64,000 bases of DNA from Hansfordia pulvinata (taxonomy: Eukaryota; Ascomycota; Sordariomycetes; Xylariales). The DNA lies in NCBI GenBank assembly GCA_006538405.1, contig BJKQ01000026.1:1-64000 (forward strand), given 5' to 3'. Of this stretch, positions 1-12,566 are shown in pieces; position 1 is the first letter of the stretch; the number at the start of each line of letters is the position of its first letter. Under the pieces are notes generated by a model. It was not told the origin of the DNA, made no database searches, and saw only the letters and a list, made by a program, of their open reading frames with translations. The position numbers and the translations under genes are program-made.

Positions 1-615
1 TTTCCTTATACCTTTTATATTACTTTTATATAAAATATGCATTTTTAAAATCCGTGAGTTGATTTATAAGTAACTTGAATTAACTTAGACTTATATGAGT
101 TACTCACCTTATCGATTCAGATTCACGTGAATTAATAGAATTATTGGTTCAAAGTGATTCACGCGAGTTACTTTAGATCAGCTTATTAATTAACACAAGC
201 TACTCTAAGTTATTTATAAGTTAATTCACAGCTTTAAAAAGCAGCTTTTTATATAAAAACAGTATAAAGGGTATTAAAGACGTAACTAAAATAATATATA
301 ATTTGAATAGTAAGTAATATTCGAAACTAGTTATAAGGATTGAAATATTAAGTTTAAAGTAATAGATTAAGTATATTAAGAATAATTAAAATAGCTTAAA
401 GTTAATTTAATGTAAAGTTAAGCTTATAATAAATTAAAATATTTATTAGAAATACTTAAAATAATTCATTAGTTAACTTATAAGTAACTTAAACTCGTGT
501 GAGTGAGTTGAAATCAGTTAAGTAAGTAACTCACGTAAATACGGATCTATATAAGTCCGGACTTATCAATACGGATCTACGTGAATCAACTCGGGTTAAG
601 TTATTATTAACCGTG
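1..615. mobile_element. Fused or rearranged copies of the palindromic hAT-like MITE family
   Basis: One arm of the MITE family lies at about 50-235, with the family's AT-rich central sequence on both sides of it: a 'ccttttatattacttttat' type stretch at 10-30 and its inverted counterpart at about 240-290. A second arm at about 478-615 ends TTATTATTAACCGTG, matching the usual CCCTG terminus with one change. This arrangement fits two recombined or nested copies rather than one clean insertion, and the left part continues outside the window. No target duplication could be assigned. There is no coding capacity. Confidence 0.5.
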
Positions 616-3600
616 TTAATTTACAATAATAATTCTTTAATTCAAAATGCTTTAATTCTTAAAGTACTCAATTTATTAGCCTTAATTATTTATATACTCT
701 TATTTTATTACGTAATGTAATTATTCGAAAAAAGCAGTAAGGCTTTTAAAAGAAACCCGATTAAGTAAATTCATAATTTATATTAATGAAGTTAAGAGAT
801 ATAAATATATAATCGTTGAGTAAAAGAAACCGAAATATGAAAATAAGAAAAGCATAATAAAACGGTTATTAACGTAATATTGAATGAAATAACTTTACCG
901 TTTTATATCGCTTAGGTTTTCAGCTTTAAAACTCTATTTAACTGATTTCATATTATTCGCATTTTTAATTAAGTTTTTTAGCATTAAAATTTATTTCTTA
1001 TTTAATAACGAAGTTTAATTCAGTTTAAGAAAGATAATTATACAGATTTGAATAAATGCGAGTGAGTAATTCTTTTAAATCGCTTTATATTAATCAGTAG
1101 ACTTGAAACCTTTTATTTCATTAAAAAACGTTTTTGTATTCTGCTTAATAAGTACTCTTTTAATAAGCGTTAATAAATTTTATTATTAATATTAATAATG
1201 TTATGTAAGAAGTATTTTGATTTAAAACCTTTATAAGCTGTCTAATCTATTTACGTATTTATTCACTTTTAAAATCACTTATATAAGATGATTAACTTAT
1301 AAAGATTATAAAAGCTTTGAAAACTATTATAACTTTTAAGTTATAAACATTTCTTTTAACTTCACTTATAAAGTACTTTAAGAAGAACAGAGTTTTTATT
1401 AAACTTAATTTAGAAATATTCATAAAGATATTATATAGCTAATAAGTTTTAATAAACATTTCATATTAAAAAGAATATATAAATGGATATCTATATCTAT
1501 AATAAAACCTATATATCAATACTTTAAGCGCTTATATTCCTTAAATGATTATTTTTTTCACTTATAAATTTAATTGCTTTTTTACACTTTTTTATATAAG
1601 AGAGAAATATAAAAAGAAATAACAATATGAAAGGACCTACTGTTAATAACACGTTTCAGTTAAAGTAATATTAAGCCTATGTTTAAGAGTGAAATTTTAA
1701 GTATATACATCGATTTTTATTTTTTTCAAATTAAAATTAAAATACTTCCATGTTCAAAAGAAGAAGAAAACGGTTATTAATTTCAAACACTATTAAACTA
1801 CGTTTTTAGATTTTACTTAGCCATAATCAAGGGCCTGCTTTAAATATCACTACTTAAAGATATTGAATGTTGGGTAATTTCACATTACAAAATACAAAAA
1901 GACCTTTACGAACAGCTTTAATGTTATTAATCTCAGATCTTGAGGTCTTTAAAATTCACGTGGGTTGATATATAGTTTTAGTAATACTACTATACATAAG
2001 TCAGCTTAACGTGTGTTTAAGCCTTTTAAAATTTACTTCTTTATTATTATAAGCTCAATAGGGAGGATTTGAAGCTGACTCACGGATTTGAATTCTTTAA
2101 ATTGATTCATAAGAAAGTTAAAATGATTTGAAAAATTTAATACCCTTGAAATCAAAAATCATTATTTGCACTTAAAAATGCTGAATGATAACATCTTTCT
2201 CGTTGTGTATTCATTATTTAACTTTAATGATGAAGAGTCTTTCAAGCTAAGTTTAATAATATAAACTCCTTTTCTTAAACATACAAAATTAATTTATAAT
2301 ACAATTGTTTCACTTAGAATAATTATAAAGATAAGGGATTAACTAATTATAAGATTATAAGTTTTATAAATTTCATTTGTTTCACGTTTTTCTATTTATA
2401 CATATATATTAAAGTCATTCTAAATATAATTATAAGCTTATGCATTATTTAAATATACGTTATAGGTTTCTTAATATTATAATAATTATATTATTAAATA
2501 TAACTTATATAACATATATTAACATAAGCTGGTTTATAATAAAGATTATATAATATATATTAGTTATCTATATTATATAACTTCAATTTATAAGTACGAG
2601 GCGTATTAAATGGGCTTATAATAAGTCAAAAATTTTTTTTATTGAATTGAAATGAAATTATTTAAATTCAACTGTTTTAACTTTCAGCATAAAAATAATA
2701 TTCTTATTATATATCACTCTTAAAATAAATCAATATTACTTTAAAAAATAAAAACCTTATATATCAATATCGTGGCTTTAACTTATTAGCTTATAAATAT
2801 TATAAGTTTCAAAAAGCTATTTTAACTTATATATACTATTGTCTTATATTAATTAGTAATGTACATATACTTAAAACTATATCAAAGTTAACTTAAGTGA
2901 AACTAGTTTTAAGTTGTCGTATTAATTACAATCATATCTGCGTATAATAAATATTAAATAATTAAGAACAAATTTTAAAAAACCATTGTAATTCCTTTTT
3001 CAAAATCTATTTTAACATTCTAATATATTAACGAAGTTAAAGAAAATAAAGTAGAAAAATACCGCCACGTAAGATATTTAAATATTTTATTAAGTTAAAT
3101 ATTAAGTGTTTTGTCTTATAACGCTGTTTGTATTTTCTATTTATTAGATTAAAAAGTAAAAACATATAAGCATATAATATATTAACTATAAGTTGAATAT
3201 ATATGATAAAATAGATTTAAGTAACGATAATAAATAGAAGTATAAAGTACGTACCTTAAATATTATGAAGCTTAATATAAGTAAGTTTATTATATAATGA
3301 ATAAACAGATGTATTTTATTCAATATCTTTAATAAATATCGGGTTCTTATATATAAGTATAAAATATATAGACTGACTTTGTAAGAAGAATTGACTTATT
3401 ATATATGATTTTTATTAAAATATACATATAAGAATACTACACTTAATATCGATCTTGAAAGTTGACTTAATTTAACGTACTTTATAAAGCATAAAGTTTA
3501 AGAATTACTTTTACTCTTTAAGTTTTAAATAATATAAAGTATATAAGTTATTAAAAGTTAAAAGCATAAGTAACTCGAGTATATAAATAATTTATAATAA

Positions 3601-3708
3601 ATAAGCCCGAATTAATTTAATTGCATATAAAATGGTAACTAATTAACCTATAATACTTATTAATTATCAATTTTAAAAACAGATTAATAAGAAATAATGA
3701 ATATTACA
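616..3708. other. AT-rich, gene-free DNA
   Basis: This stretch is dominated by TAA, TTA and TATA runs with stops in all frames. Short remnants of the MITE arms appear, for example 'gactcacggatttgaattc' near 2,077. No transposase, gene, tRNA or ordered repeat could be recognised. It is probably old RIP-mutated repeat debris, but that is inferred only from composition. Confidence 0.6.
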
Positions 3709-3941
3709 CAGGGTTAATAATAAGTTAACTTAAATCCGATTCACATAAATCCGGATTCACGTGAGTTACTCACTCCCTTCATTTAAATTCATATAAGTTA
3801 ACTCACGTGAGTCCGGATTTATATGAGTTACTCACTTAGCTGATTCGGATTTATGTGAATCAGTAAAATCACTGATCTAAAGTAACTTACGTGAGTAACT
3901 TATGAGTTAATTTAGAATCCATAATTTATAAATTAACCTTA
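3709..3941 (+). mobile_element. Short hAT-like MITE copy lacking the central region
   Basis: The copy starts CAGGGTTAATAATAAG and ends AATTAACCTTA, the mutated form of the CCCTG end. At 233 bp it contains the two palindromic arms fused directly, without the roughly 200-bp AT-rich centre of longer copies. Several TCACGTGA or near-TCACGTGA palindromes are visible. The flanking octamers (ATATTACA and ACATCAAG) match poorly, so the target duplication is not confirmed. No protein is encoded. Confidence 0.65.
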
Positions 3942-4696
3942 ACATCAAGCTACGGAAGGTTAAAGTTACACGAATACATTTAGTTCTCTCACTTATAAGG
4001 GTATTTTTTTGTTTATTATTTTAATAATTTATTATATAAAAAATTTACTTTTAAATCTTTTTTCTTTTATATTTTAAAATAGAACATATGAATATTAATT
4101 ACTGTAAGTTTATTAATCATTCAAGGTCTTTAGCTTTATGTAGTAAATGGCTTTTTCTATATTATATAATGATTTCATTATCTTTATAATAATATAAAAA
4201 ATAGGTTTTATTAATTTTAATAAGTTTTATATATTTTTAATAAAGGGTAAAGATACATACATAATATAAAGCATATTAAATAACTCGGGAAAGTATATAT
4301 ACTTATCAGACTTTATAGCGTTATATTCAAATAAATATATAAACTTAAATTTATTTTTTGGTCACTTATATGTTGAAATTATAGCCTTTATCAGTTCTTT
4401 TTTCAGTTCCATATAAATTGATTACCTATAAATTGATTAAAGGTTTCTTAAATTGACTTCACTTAACTTATTAAGAAATAATTTATTTAAATTTAATTTA
4501 TTACTTTATACTTATAAAATTATTATTTTAAATACAATTATTTACACTTACTTTTAATATATTAATATTTATAACTTGATATAAAAACATTTATAGTCGA
4601 ATCCGAGTATATATCTTATTATATTTTATAACTGGAAAAAAAGTAATTAAAATTTTAATTTTAAGATTAATTATAAAATGTTTCTTTATTTAAGAA
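3942..4696. other. AT-rich, gene-free DNA
   Basis: Only A/T-rich sequence with stops in all six frames is visible here. I see no repeat boundaries, no RNA gene and no coding relic. Confidence 0.6.
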
Positions 4697-4886
4697 CAAG
4701 ATTAATAATGAATTCACTCGCGTTAACTCACGTGAATTATCAACTCACGTGAGCTACTTATATCATTGATTTGGATTTATATGAGTCCGGTTCACGTGAA
4801 TCCGAATTCACATAAGTTACTCACTTTACCCCCTTAAAGTAACTCACATAAATCTGAGTGATTTTCAAGTTACCTCACGATTTTAA
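4697..4886 (+). mobile_element. Truncated hAT-like MITE copy (left arm only)
   Basis: It begins CAAGATTAATAATG, a mutated form of the family start CAGGGTTAATAATG. It continues through the left arm (ACTCACGTGA palindromes, TCCGGTTCACGTGAATCC type units) to 'cacgatttt'. No right arm or distal terminus follows before the next copy begins at 4,995, so this copy is a fragment. Confidence 0.55.
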
Positions 4887-4994
4887 AATTTTTACCTTTA
4901 TAGAAATTTAAGCAGTTTAATAAGAAAGATTAAATGAAACTTAATTTAAGTAAAGCGAATTATATTGATTGATACGTATTAAACTTGGTATCAC

Positions 4995-5494
4995 CAGGGT
5001 TAGTAATGAGTTAACTCGAGACTCATCTCACTGATTCAGAGTAACTTATATGAATCTGAGTTACTCGTGAGTTAACTCACGGATTCACGGTAATTTATTT
5101 TAATTAATATAATAATTAATATTAAGCCTAATTTTAACTTATATTAATTATAAATAATATTACTAACTTAACTTTAACTTAAATAATTATTTAAACTTGA
5201 AATTTAATTTTAACTAGCTAACTCTATTTATTTATTATTTTTTAATCATGTATTATTTAAAAAAACAGCTCTTATTACACTTTTTATACAGTTTTATACA
5301 GTTTTATACTTAAAATTTGCTTATTTTAAATCCGTGAGTTAACTTATAAGTAACGCAGAGTAACTCACGATTCACGTGAGTTAACTCACGTGAGTTATTA
5401 ACTCACGTGAATCAGTAAAATCAGTGATTTAAAGTAACTCACGTGAGTTACTCATGAGTTAACTTCAGATTCATGATTCACAATATCAACCCTA
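4995..5494 (+). mobile_element. hAT-like MITE copy, 500 bp, with 8-bp target duplication
   Basis: This is one of the best-preserved copies. It starts CAGGGTTAGTAATGAG and ends TATCAACCCTA. The flanking octamers are GGTATCAC on the left and GGTATAAC on the right, matching at 7 of 8 positions. The right arm carries four close TCACGTGA palindromes (about 5,365-5,455). The centre is AT-rich and contains a short 11-bp tandem repeat (TTTTATACAG type, about 5,281-5,310). An 8-bp duplication and a CAGGG terminus are typical of the hAT superfamily. There is no transposase, so the copy is non-autonomous. Confidence 0.75.
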
Positions 5495-6059
5495 GGTATA
5501 ACTAATGAAATTAAGATAAACCTATTAATAAAGAAATAGAAGTTAATTTACGTAAAGCGAGTTATTTTTAATAAGATCTGTTATATTAAGTATTATAAGT
5601 TAAGTTAAGATATATTAAATTGAAATCAAAGCAAGAAGTTGAAATAAATATAATTAATAAAATCAATATAACCGAGTTTAATTAAGTACGACGAATTAAA
5701 TTTATTAAATTAATTCAAATAAGTTAAGTTATAAAGTTAAAGTCAATTCGCTTTTTACTTATTTTTTATATTTTTTATTTTCTTTAACTTAATATATGGT
5801 ATGTATTATAATCTTGCTTCCTTAATATAAATCAACGTATTAAGCTTGACTTCTTTTACTTAATACAATCGTAAAACCTTAAATTAAATAGTTTTTATTA
5901 ACGTAATATATCTTTTATATTATATTATTCAACGTAACTCGTTATCTCTTTTTTCTAACATTAACTCAAAACTGCAATTTTTTATAATATGTTTTTATTT
6001 AATAAGTATTAACTTAATAGTATGTTATTTGAAAGCGTCCTTTTTAATACCTTTCCTTT
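5495..6059. other. AT-rich DNA between MITE copies
   Basis: No gene or clear repeat boundary is visible. The last part (about 5,990-6,060) resembles the central sequence of the MITE family and probably belongs to the truncated copy that follows. Confidence 0.5.
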
Positions 6060-6282
6060 TGTTTTTATATATAAATATGCACTTATTAAATCTATAAATT
6101 AACTTATAAGTAACTTGAAATACCTCATGTAAGTTAATGGCTTAAGTTAAAGTAAATTAGAATCCACGTGAGTTTTCATAGGTTATTACCTTACGTGAGT
6201 TCATATAAATACTAATTTAAAGTAACTCGCGTGAGTTATTTATAAGTTAGCTTAAAACTTATAATTCATGGTATTAACCCTG
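6060..6282 (+). mobile_element. hAT-like MITE copy, right half
   Basis: The right arm is readable from 'aaatctataaattaactt' to the terminus GGTATTAACCCTG. It has the family order of palindromic units and the 'aattcatg' motif just before the end. I could not find a left end with a matching octamer, so only the right half is annotated. Confidence 0.55.
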
Positions 6283-6645
6283 TTTATTATAATACACGAT
6301 AATACTTAAAGGTTTTTTTTAAAAATGAAAACCAAAATTAGTTCTTCATATAGAATGGAATAATGAATATTTAAAGAATTTGTCTTGTTTAATCAATAAA
6401 CACAGTGTAATTTATTTAAAAGTTTCTTACAGATTGCTTTATCATGTTGAAAGTAAGCAAGGTGAATCCGTGAATTAACGTATTAATAAATTAAAAACAG
6501 ATTACTTATTTTCATTAATTAAATAAGTAGCTTTTATAGGTTATGGTTCACGTGAATAAACAGGATAGAAACTGTAAGTTATAGGTTTTAAATAAACTCG
6601 TAAGTAACTAATATAAATCTTAATTTATTTTAAGTTATTTATAAA

Positions 6646-7092
6646 CAAGGTTAATATTAGTTTCATTCGATTAAATTTGCGTGAATTATCAAATCACGTG
6701 GATTAAGCTCTCATGAATCCGGACTTAAAGTAATTTAAGTAAGCTTAAACTTTTTTTTGTCTAATTATAAATTTTTATTACCTGATTTTCAATTAATGTC
6801 TTAATTTAAAAAAACTTAAACTTTAATTTGATCTAATTTAAATCTTTATTATTTTTAACTTATTTTCTTACTTGATTCTGTTTTATAAATTCATTTAATA
6901 AGAATACTTATTAATAATTATTCTCTTTAACTGTAAATACATCGTTTTTTGTATTATTATTTTTTTTAAATAAACTAGATTAAACTTTTATTAATATTTA
7001 AATTTATAAGTTAGTTTATAAGTAAGTTAAAGTAACTTATATTAATGCGTCGTTAATTGAATTAAAATTTATAACTTATAATGTTAACCTTG
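6646..7092 (+). mobile_element. hAT-like MITE copy, 447 bp
   Basis: The copy starts CAAGGTTAATATTAG and ends ATGTTAACCTTG. The flanks TTTATAAA and CTTATACG agree at five of eight positions, and two of the three differences are C/T or G/A. The arms are more eroded than in the 4,995 or 12,054 copies. No coding capacity is present. Confidence 0.6.
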
Positions 7093-7730
7093 CTTATACG
7101 TTAACTCACGGACTTAAAGTCTGAAACTTCGTGACATATAAAGCAGATTTATAAGATACAATAAATAGTATATTGATTAATTTTAAGTAAAACACGCTCA
7201 ATCTATTAATATACATTCAACGTACTAGTATATTAATATAAAATGAAAGAGCGAACTTGATTTAAGGGTTTTAAAGATATATATATATTATATATATATT
7301 TATAGACTTATTCTAGTTAAGCTTTTTTTTATTCTAGTTAAGCTTTTATTGATTATTAAGTACTTATTAATAGCCCGTTATAAAGTAAAATAAAATACGT
7401 TCAGTTAAGTATTATACGTAAATTTAAAATAAGCTGATTAAACCTAATTAATTTAATATATTAAACCTACTTCTTACGCGTACATTTTATTCATGAAATC
7501 TGAAAATGTTTTTTAAATCTAAAATCTTAAATCCGTAACGTACGTTATAAGTACTTAAAACCATTGGTTTAAATCATGAACCTAATTTGACATAACTTAA
7601 GTTTCCGTGAGCTAATTCAATTACTAAGTTTAAGTTATTTTCGTGATTTACTTCTTAGTTAAATTCAAATTCATACTACATAAAATTACATTTAATATTA
7701 TTATTGTATTTTTTTTTACTTAAATGTAAA
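7093..7730. other. AT-rich DNA with a local tandem duplication
   Basis: There is no gene. A 17-bp segment, ATTCTAGTTAAGCTTTT, is present twice in tandem at about 7,309-7,348. The rest is simple AT-rich sequence. Confidence 0.55.
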
Positions 7731-8348
7731 TAGAGCTAACAATGAGTGAACTCGAGTCCGATTTATATAAGTCCGGATTCACATGAGCTACTTAATCTTT
7801 TAATTCAAATTCAAATAAATTAAAGAAATATAAATCCGGATTCACGTGAATTACTCACCTTACTAATTTAAAGTAACTTATATAAATTCAAATTACTTAT
7901 AAATCAACTCACGAATTTAAATTATTCAATGCTTTTCAGTTTATAAACTCTTCACAAAAAAGATTAAAGTTTAATTGAGTGAAACTATTATTGTTAAGTT
8001 AAATTCTTTTAACATATTAATTTAAACTTATAATCTTCATTTATATAAATTCCATATCTTCTTTAATACTTTATACAAGTTAAGTAATATTAAAAAGCCA
8101 TTTATTCATCTTTTTACTTAAGTGAACTCTTATAAGTGAACTCTTAAATTTCAATCCGTGAATTGGTTTATAAATAGCTTAAAAACTCATATAAATCAGT
8201 TTACTGATTTAAAATAACTTAGATTCATATAAATTACTTAATTTATTGAAACAAACTTGTATGAATCAATGAAATCACTAATTCAAAGTAACCTAGGTGA
8301 GTTACTTATAAATTAACTTAAGATTTATGATTCATAATACTGACCTTA
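7731..8348 (+). mobile_element. hAT-like MITE copy, 618 bp, with target duplication
   Basis: It starts TAGAGCTAACAATGAG (a mutated CAGGGTTAATAATGAG) and ends ACTGACCTTA. The flanking octamers AATGTAAA and ATTATAAA match at 6 of 8 positions. The left arm holds the TCCGGATTCACATGAG type units and the right arm ends with 'gatttatgattcataat'. Its centre is longer than in the 500-bp copies. Confidence 0.68.
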
Positions 8349-11300
8349 ATTATAAAACCCCTTTAAATCATTTCTTATTTTTGAATATTTCTTTTAATAA
8401 TCTTTAGCTTATTAGATTAAAAACTTATTAATATTAGTGATATTAATATTACCGGGGCATTTAAGTATAAAAAAAGTAAGACTTAAATATAATTACATTT
8501 ATGTTTTTTATTAATATAATGAAAGATGAATACAACTTAATATATCTTCAAAAAGTTTATGTATAATAAAATCTAACTTCTTAATATCAATATCCCCACT
8601 TAAGCTTAAAGCTCTTCACATTAACTTTTTAAATAATATACGGTAATGTTTAAAAACGTGTAAGTCGAAAAAACTAGAAGCTTTAATTTAATATATATAT
8701 AACTTACTTAAATTTAAATATATTAGCAGATTAAAACTTATTTGAAAAGAGAAATAATGATAATAATTATAATTAAAATAATAAACTATAAAATTTAAGG
8801 TAATTTTTAATTTTCTTATTTTCTTATTTTTAAGACTTATTATATCAGCTATTTATATAGGTTTTAATTACTTTTTATTAAATAATTAAATCTTATAAGC
8901 CAAACTTTGTATATTTTATGTTAACTCCCGAGTTTAAAGATCTCCGCTTAAAGAACTTTTAAGTTAAGTCTTATAGTTAAGTTAATATATTAAAGCAATT
9001 TTAAAAAAGAGTTTTTATTTATAATTAAAATATCAAGACTTTTTTTTTTATAATCAGAATGAAAGATTTAAACAGCTTATACGCTGTAAAATAAAGCTTT
9101 AAAGTTCTAATTTCCATAATTAAAGGTAAGTTGAAAAGGGACTTATAAGTTTTTTTTTAACTTAATATTAAGATAATCGCTTTATTCATTATATCCGTGA
9201 AGTAATTAAAAGGTATTTAAAGTTATAACGTTAAAATATAAGTCTTCAGTCTGCTTATAAGTAGCTTAATTAAGTAGCTTTAAATCGAGAGTTAAAATAA
9301 TGCACATAAGTAATTAAACTACCTTAAGTTAATATTTATAATTGTTAAGCTATTTTAAATTAAGTATATCTTATATAAATCACTTTAAGCTACTTATAAA
9401 TCAGCTTACAACTTTAATATCTATAAGTTTGAATACATATTTTTTAAAGAAACACGTTTAAAGTAATATTGATTCTTTTTATTTATATATATACATTTTT
9501 TAATTAGATATTTTTTAAAAGCTATTTATAAAAGTGAATACAACAACTTAATATTAAGCTAACAATCCAAATAAAACAAGAAAGACATATTATAATTTAG
9601 TATAAGATATATTAAAAGTTAGAATAAGTATTTTAATTTATTTAAATCGTAGAATTTAAACTAAAAAATGAAGATATAAATGACTTAAGCTCTCGTTTTC
9701 GCTTTTAAATAGAAAGAAAAGTAACTTAAGTGATTCGGACTTATTTTTATAAATTAATACTTATGATTAACTTAAGTTATCTTAGTTTTAATATTAAATG
9801 AAATGATTATGTATAATCATAAAGAAAGTACTGCTTTTATTTATTTTTTTAGCGTTCAAGTTTAATAACTCGATTAGTAAATACTAATTCAACATAATTA
9901 TTTTAAAAATATAAAGATAAATGTTGCAAGCTATAAATCTTTAATTAACTTGAAGGTAAACTACGTGACTTATTTGAATCTATAATTGTTCTAAATCCTA
10001 TAAGTTGAAATACTTTTCATTAAGCTATTAATTTATATAAGTCACTTAAAGTTATCCATAAGTTAACCCACGGATTAAAATGTTTAAAGTGAATGAAATT
10101 TTATAAATAAAGTAAGTTTATAAAGTCCTTTTAAGAATTCACTTATGTATATAAAATATTAAGGTAATAATTAATAGCAAGATTTAAATTATAAAATTAA
10201 TCATATTAAGTTGTTTTTGAAACAAAACTAGAAATATAGTAATGACATTAATTGTAATGTTATTAAATGTATATTAAGCTTACTATTAAGTATTTTATTA
10301 AGTAAAAGTAAAGAATTCTAAACCGTGAGTTAATTTTTAAATTAGCTTAAACTTACTTAAGTGATTTTTAATGATCTTATTAACGATTTTTTTAAGTATA
10401 TAATATTTAATACATTTCGAAGTTAATAAGTTTTCATTCTTTTTAAACTGTATTAAACAATTTGTTTATTAATAACGCTATCGAAATAGATTTTAAGATC
10501 ATAAACGGACATGATTATATTTAAATAATACCATATTTTAAAATACTACGTTATACTTAAATTCAAATCTATCTAAACAATGTTTAAGCTTACTTATATT
10601 ATTCAAAACGTATTGGAAGCTTGATTGATAAAGAAGTAGCCTAACGTCCGAGAAGTTAAATAATTAAATTTTTCAGCGTTATAAAAGCGTTTTAAAGTAT
10701 ACATATTATATGTTTTATTTACATTAATGAATTAATACTATTTAAGATATTTATATAAGAATACTAAGAACTTTAATTTAAAAGCTATATATAAACAACT
10801 TCATTATTTTAAGTGTTAATAAATCGAGCGAATAGAAATAATAAGATTTATATTATTTTAATGCCCTTTCAAATCTAATGATATTCGATTTTCACGCCTT
10901 GTTCTTAATATAAAACAAGTAAATGGTAATTTAAACCTTTGACTATGTTAAAGAAAATAAAGGCATTATGTTAATTTTTACTTATATTTAATAAAACTTA
11001 ATGTCCATTAAAAGATGTATGTATATATAGATAAATAAGGATATATTATATTTAAGTATTACTTAAACTTTGATAATATATATATTGATTTATATTTCAT
11101 CCCCTTAATCAAGCATTTTAATCTATTAATAAATGCATAATTAATTAAAATATTCTTCACGTATAACATTCAATAATAATATTATTAAAGTAATTTACTT
11201 TAATAAGTAACTCACGGGAATACGTATTAACGTGAGCTAAGAATCTTATCCACTTAAAAAAAGAAGAGTTTAATTTATTTATTAATTTATTATAGAGTTT

Positions 11301-12053
11301 TTTAAGACATAAGGCTTTATATTATCGCTTTAAGTTTCTTTAAAAACCATAAAACAAACAAAAAGAAGTAAGTATATTAAACTTTAAAAAGTCTTAAAAT
11401 TAATGTACCCATTTTCTGATTTCTTACTATTAAAGTAAATAAAAGGCTATAATCACTTAAAAGGTTCGTTAAAACTATAAAATCTCTTAAAAAAACTTTG
11501 AATTTAACTGCCTTTTTTAGCTATACATTTAGAAAATCTTTTAAAACTGTTTTCATTCAGTGTATCATATTAATCACTAATTTAAAACTTTCTTATTTAA
11601 TCTTAAAATATCATTTTTAAACTTTTAGTTCATTTTCAATAACTTACGGAAGTCATTTTAAATTAATAATTATTACGGTTTAAGTTAAGTTAATAGAAAG
11701 TAAACTTTAATTAACTCACGTGAGCTATTAACTCGCGTAAACGAAATTTATATAAGCCCGGATTTATATAAGTCACTTATTTTATTTCTTTAAAGCAGGA
11801 ATCATTATATAAATCCAAGTCATTTATAAGTTAACTTACGGATTCGTTTCTTTAATTTTAATAATAATAAAAATTAATATTAAGCTTCATCTTAAAAAGA
11901 AATAAGTAATAAAATCTTAATATCTTTTAAAGGACTTACTTTAAATTTCATTATAAACGTAAAAATGAATGTTTTATAATTATTTTAAATAATAAACATT
12001 ATGTAAATAGTATATTACTCAAAAAGTAGCTCTTTTTATGCATTATATATTAT
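8349..12053. other. AT-rich, gene-free DNA with eroded MITE arms
   Basis: No coding sequence is recognisable. Weak arm remnants occur at about 9,225-9,425, 10,055-10,080 and 10,310-10,370. A clearer left-arm fragment lies at about 11,703-11,846, with ACTCACGTGAGC, 'cccggatttatataagtc' and 'taacttacggattcg'. None has two convincing ends. Confidence 0.55.
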
Positions 12054-12566
12054 CAGGGTTAATAATGTGAATCATGAATCTTACATCGATTCATAAGTAA
12101 CTCACGTGAATCACTTTAAATCAGTGATTTTACTGATTCACGTGAATCTAAGTTACTTTACATTAGGCCACTGATTCATGTGAGTTACTTTAAGTTACTT
12201 ATGAATCAACTCACGGATTTGAATTATGTAAATTTATGTAAATTTATATATAAAAATAGTATAAATATAATATTAATTAATTATAAAAAATATAATTTTA
12301 AGCTTATATTAAAAAAAGAAATAGCTTTAAGTTATTTAAATTTTTATCTTTTAATTAAAACTTAAATTAAGCTGAAGGTTAATTATTTTATTAATTAAAT
12401 TTAAATAAGTGAATCCGTGAGTTAACTCATGAATAACTCAGATTCACGTGAGTTATTCTGAATTAATAAGGTGAGTAACTCATATGAATCCGGATTTATA
12501 TAAATCTGATTCATATGAATCCGGATTCATGTGAATCGGAGTCGAGTTAACTTATTATTAACCTTA
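12054..12566 (-). mobile_element. hAT-like MITE copy, 513 bp, with perfect 8-bp target duplication
   Basis: This copy is inverted relative to the one at 4,995. It starts CAGGGTTAATAATGTG and ends TTATTATTAACCTTA. The octamer TATATTAT is repeated exactly on both sides (12,046-12,053 and 12,567-12,574). The first arm shows nested inverted units around GATTCACGTGAATC at about 12,138. The second arm carries alternating TCCGGATT and CATGTGAATC type units. A chance 61-codon open frame at 12,180-12,365 lies in the AT-rich centre and has no gene-like features. Confidence 0.8.

Noticed and set aside
12180..12365. 61-codon open frame
   Set aside because: It lies within a MITE copy and starts in its palindromic arm. 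The composition (Leu/Ile/Asn/Lys/Tyr) is that of translated AT-rich DNA, and other copies do not keep the frame.
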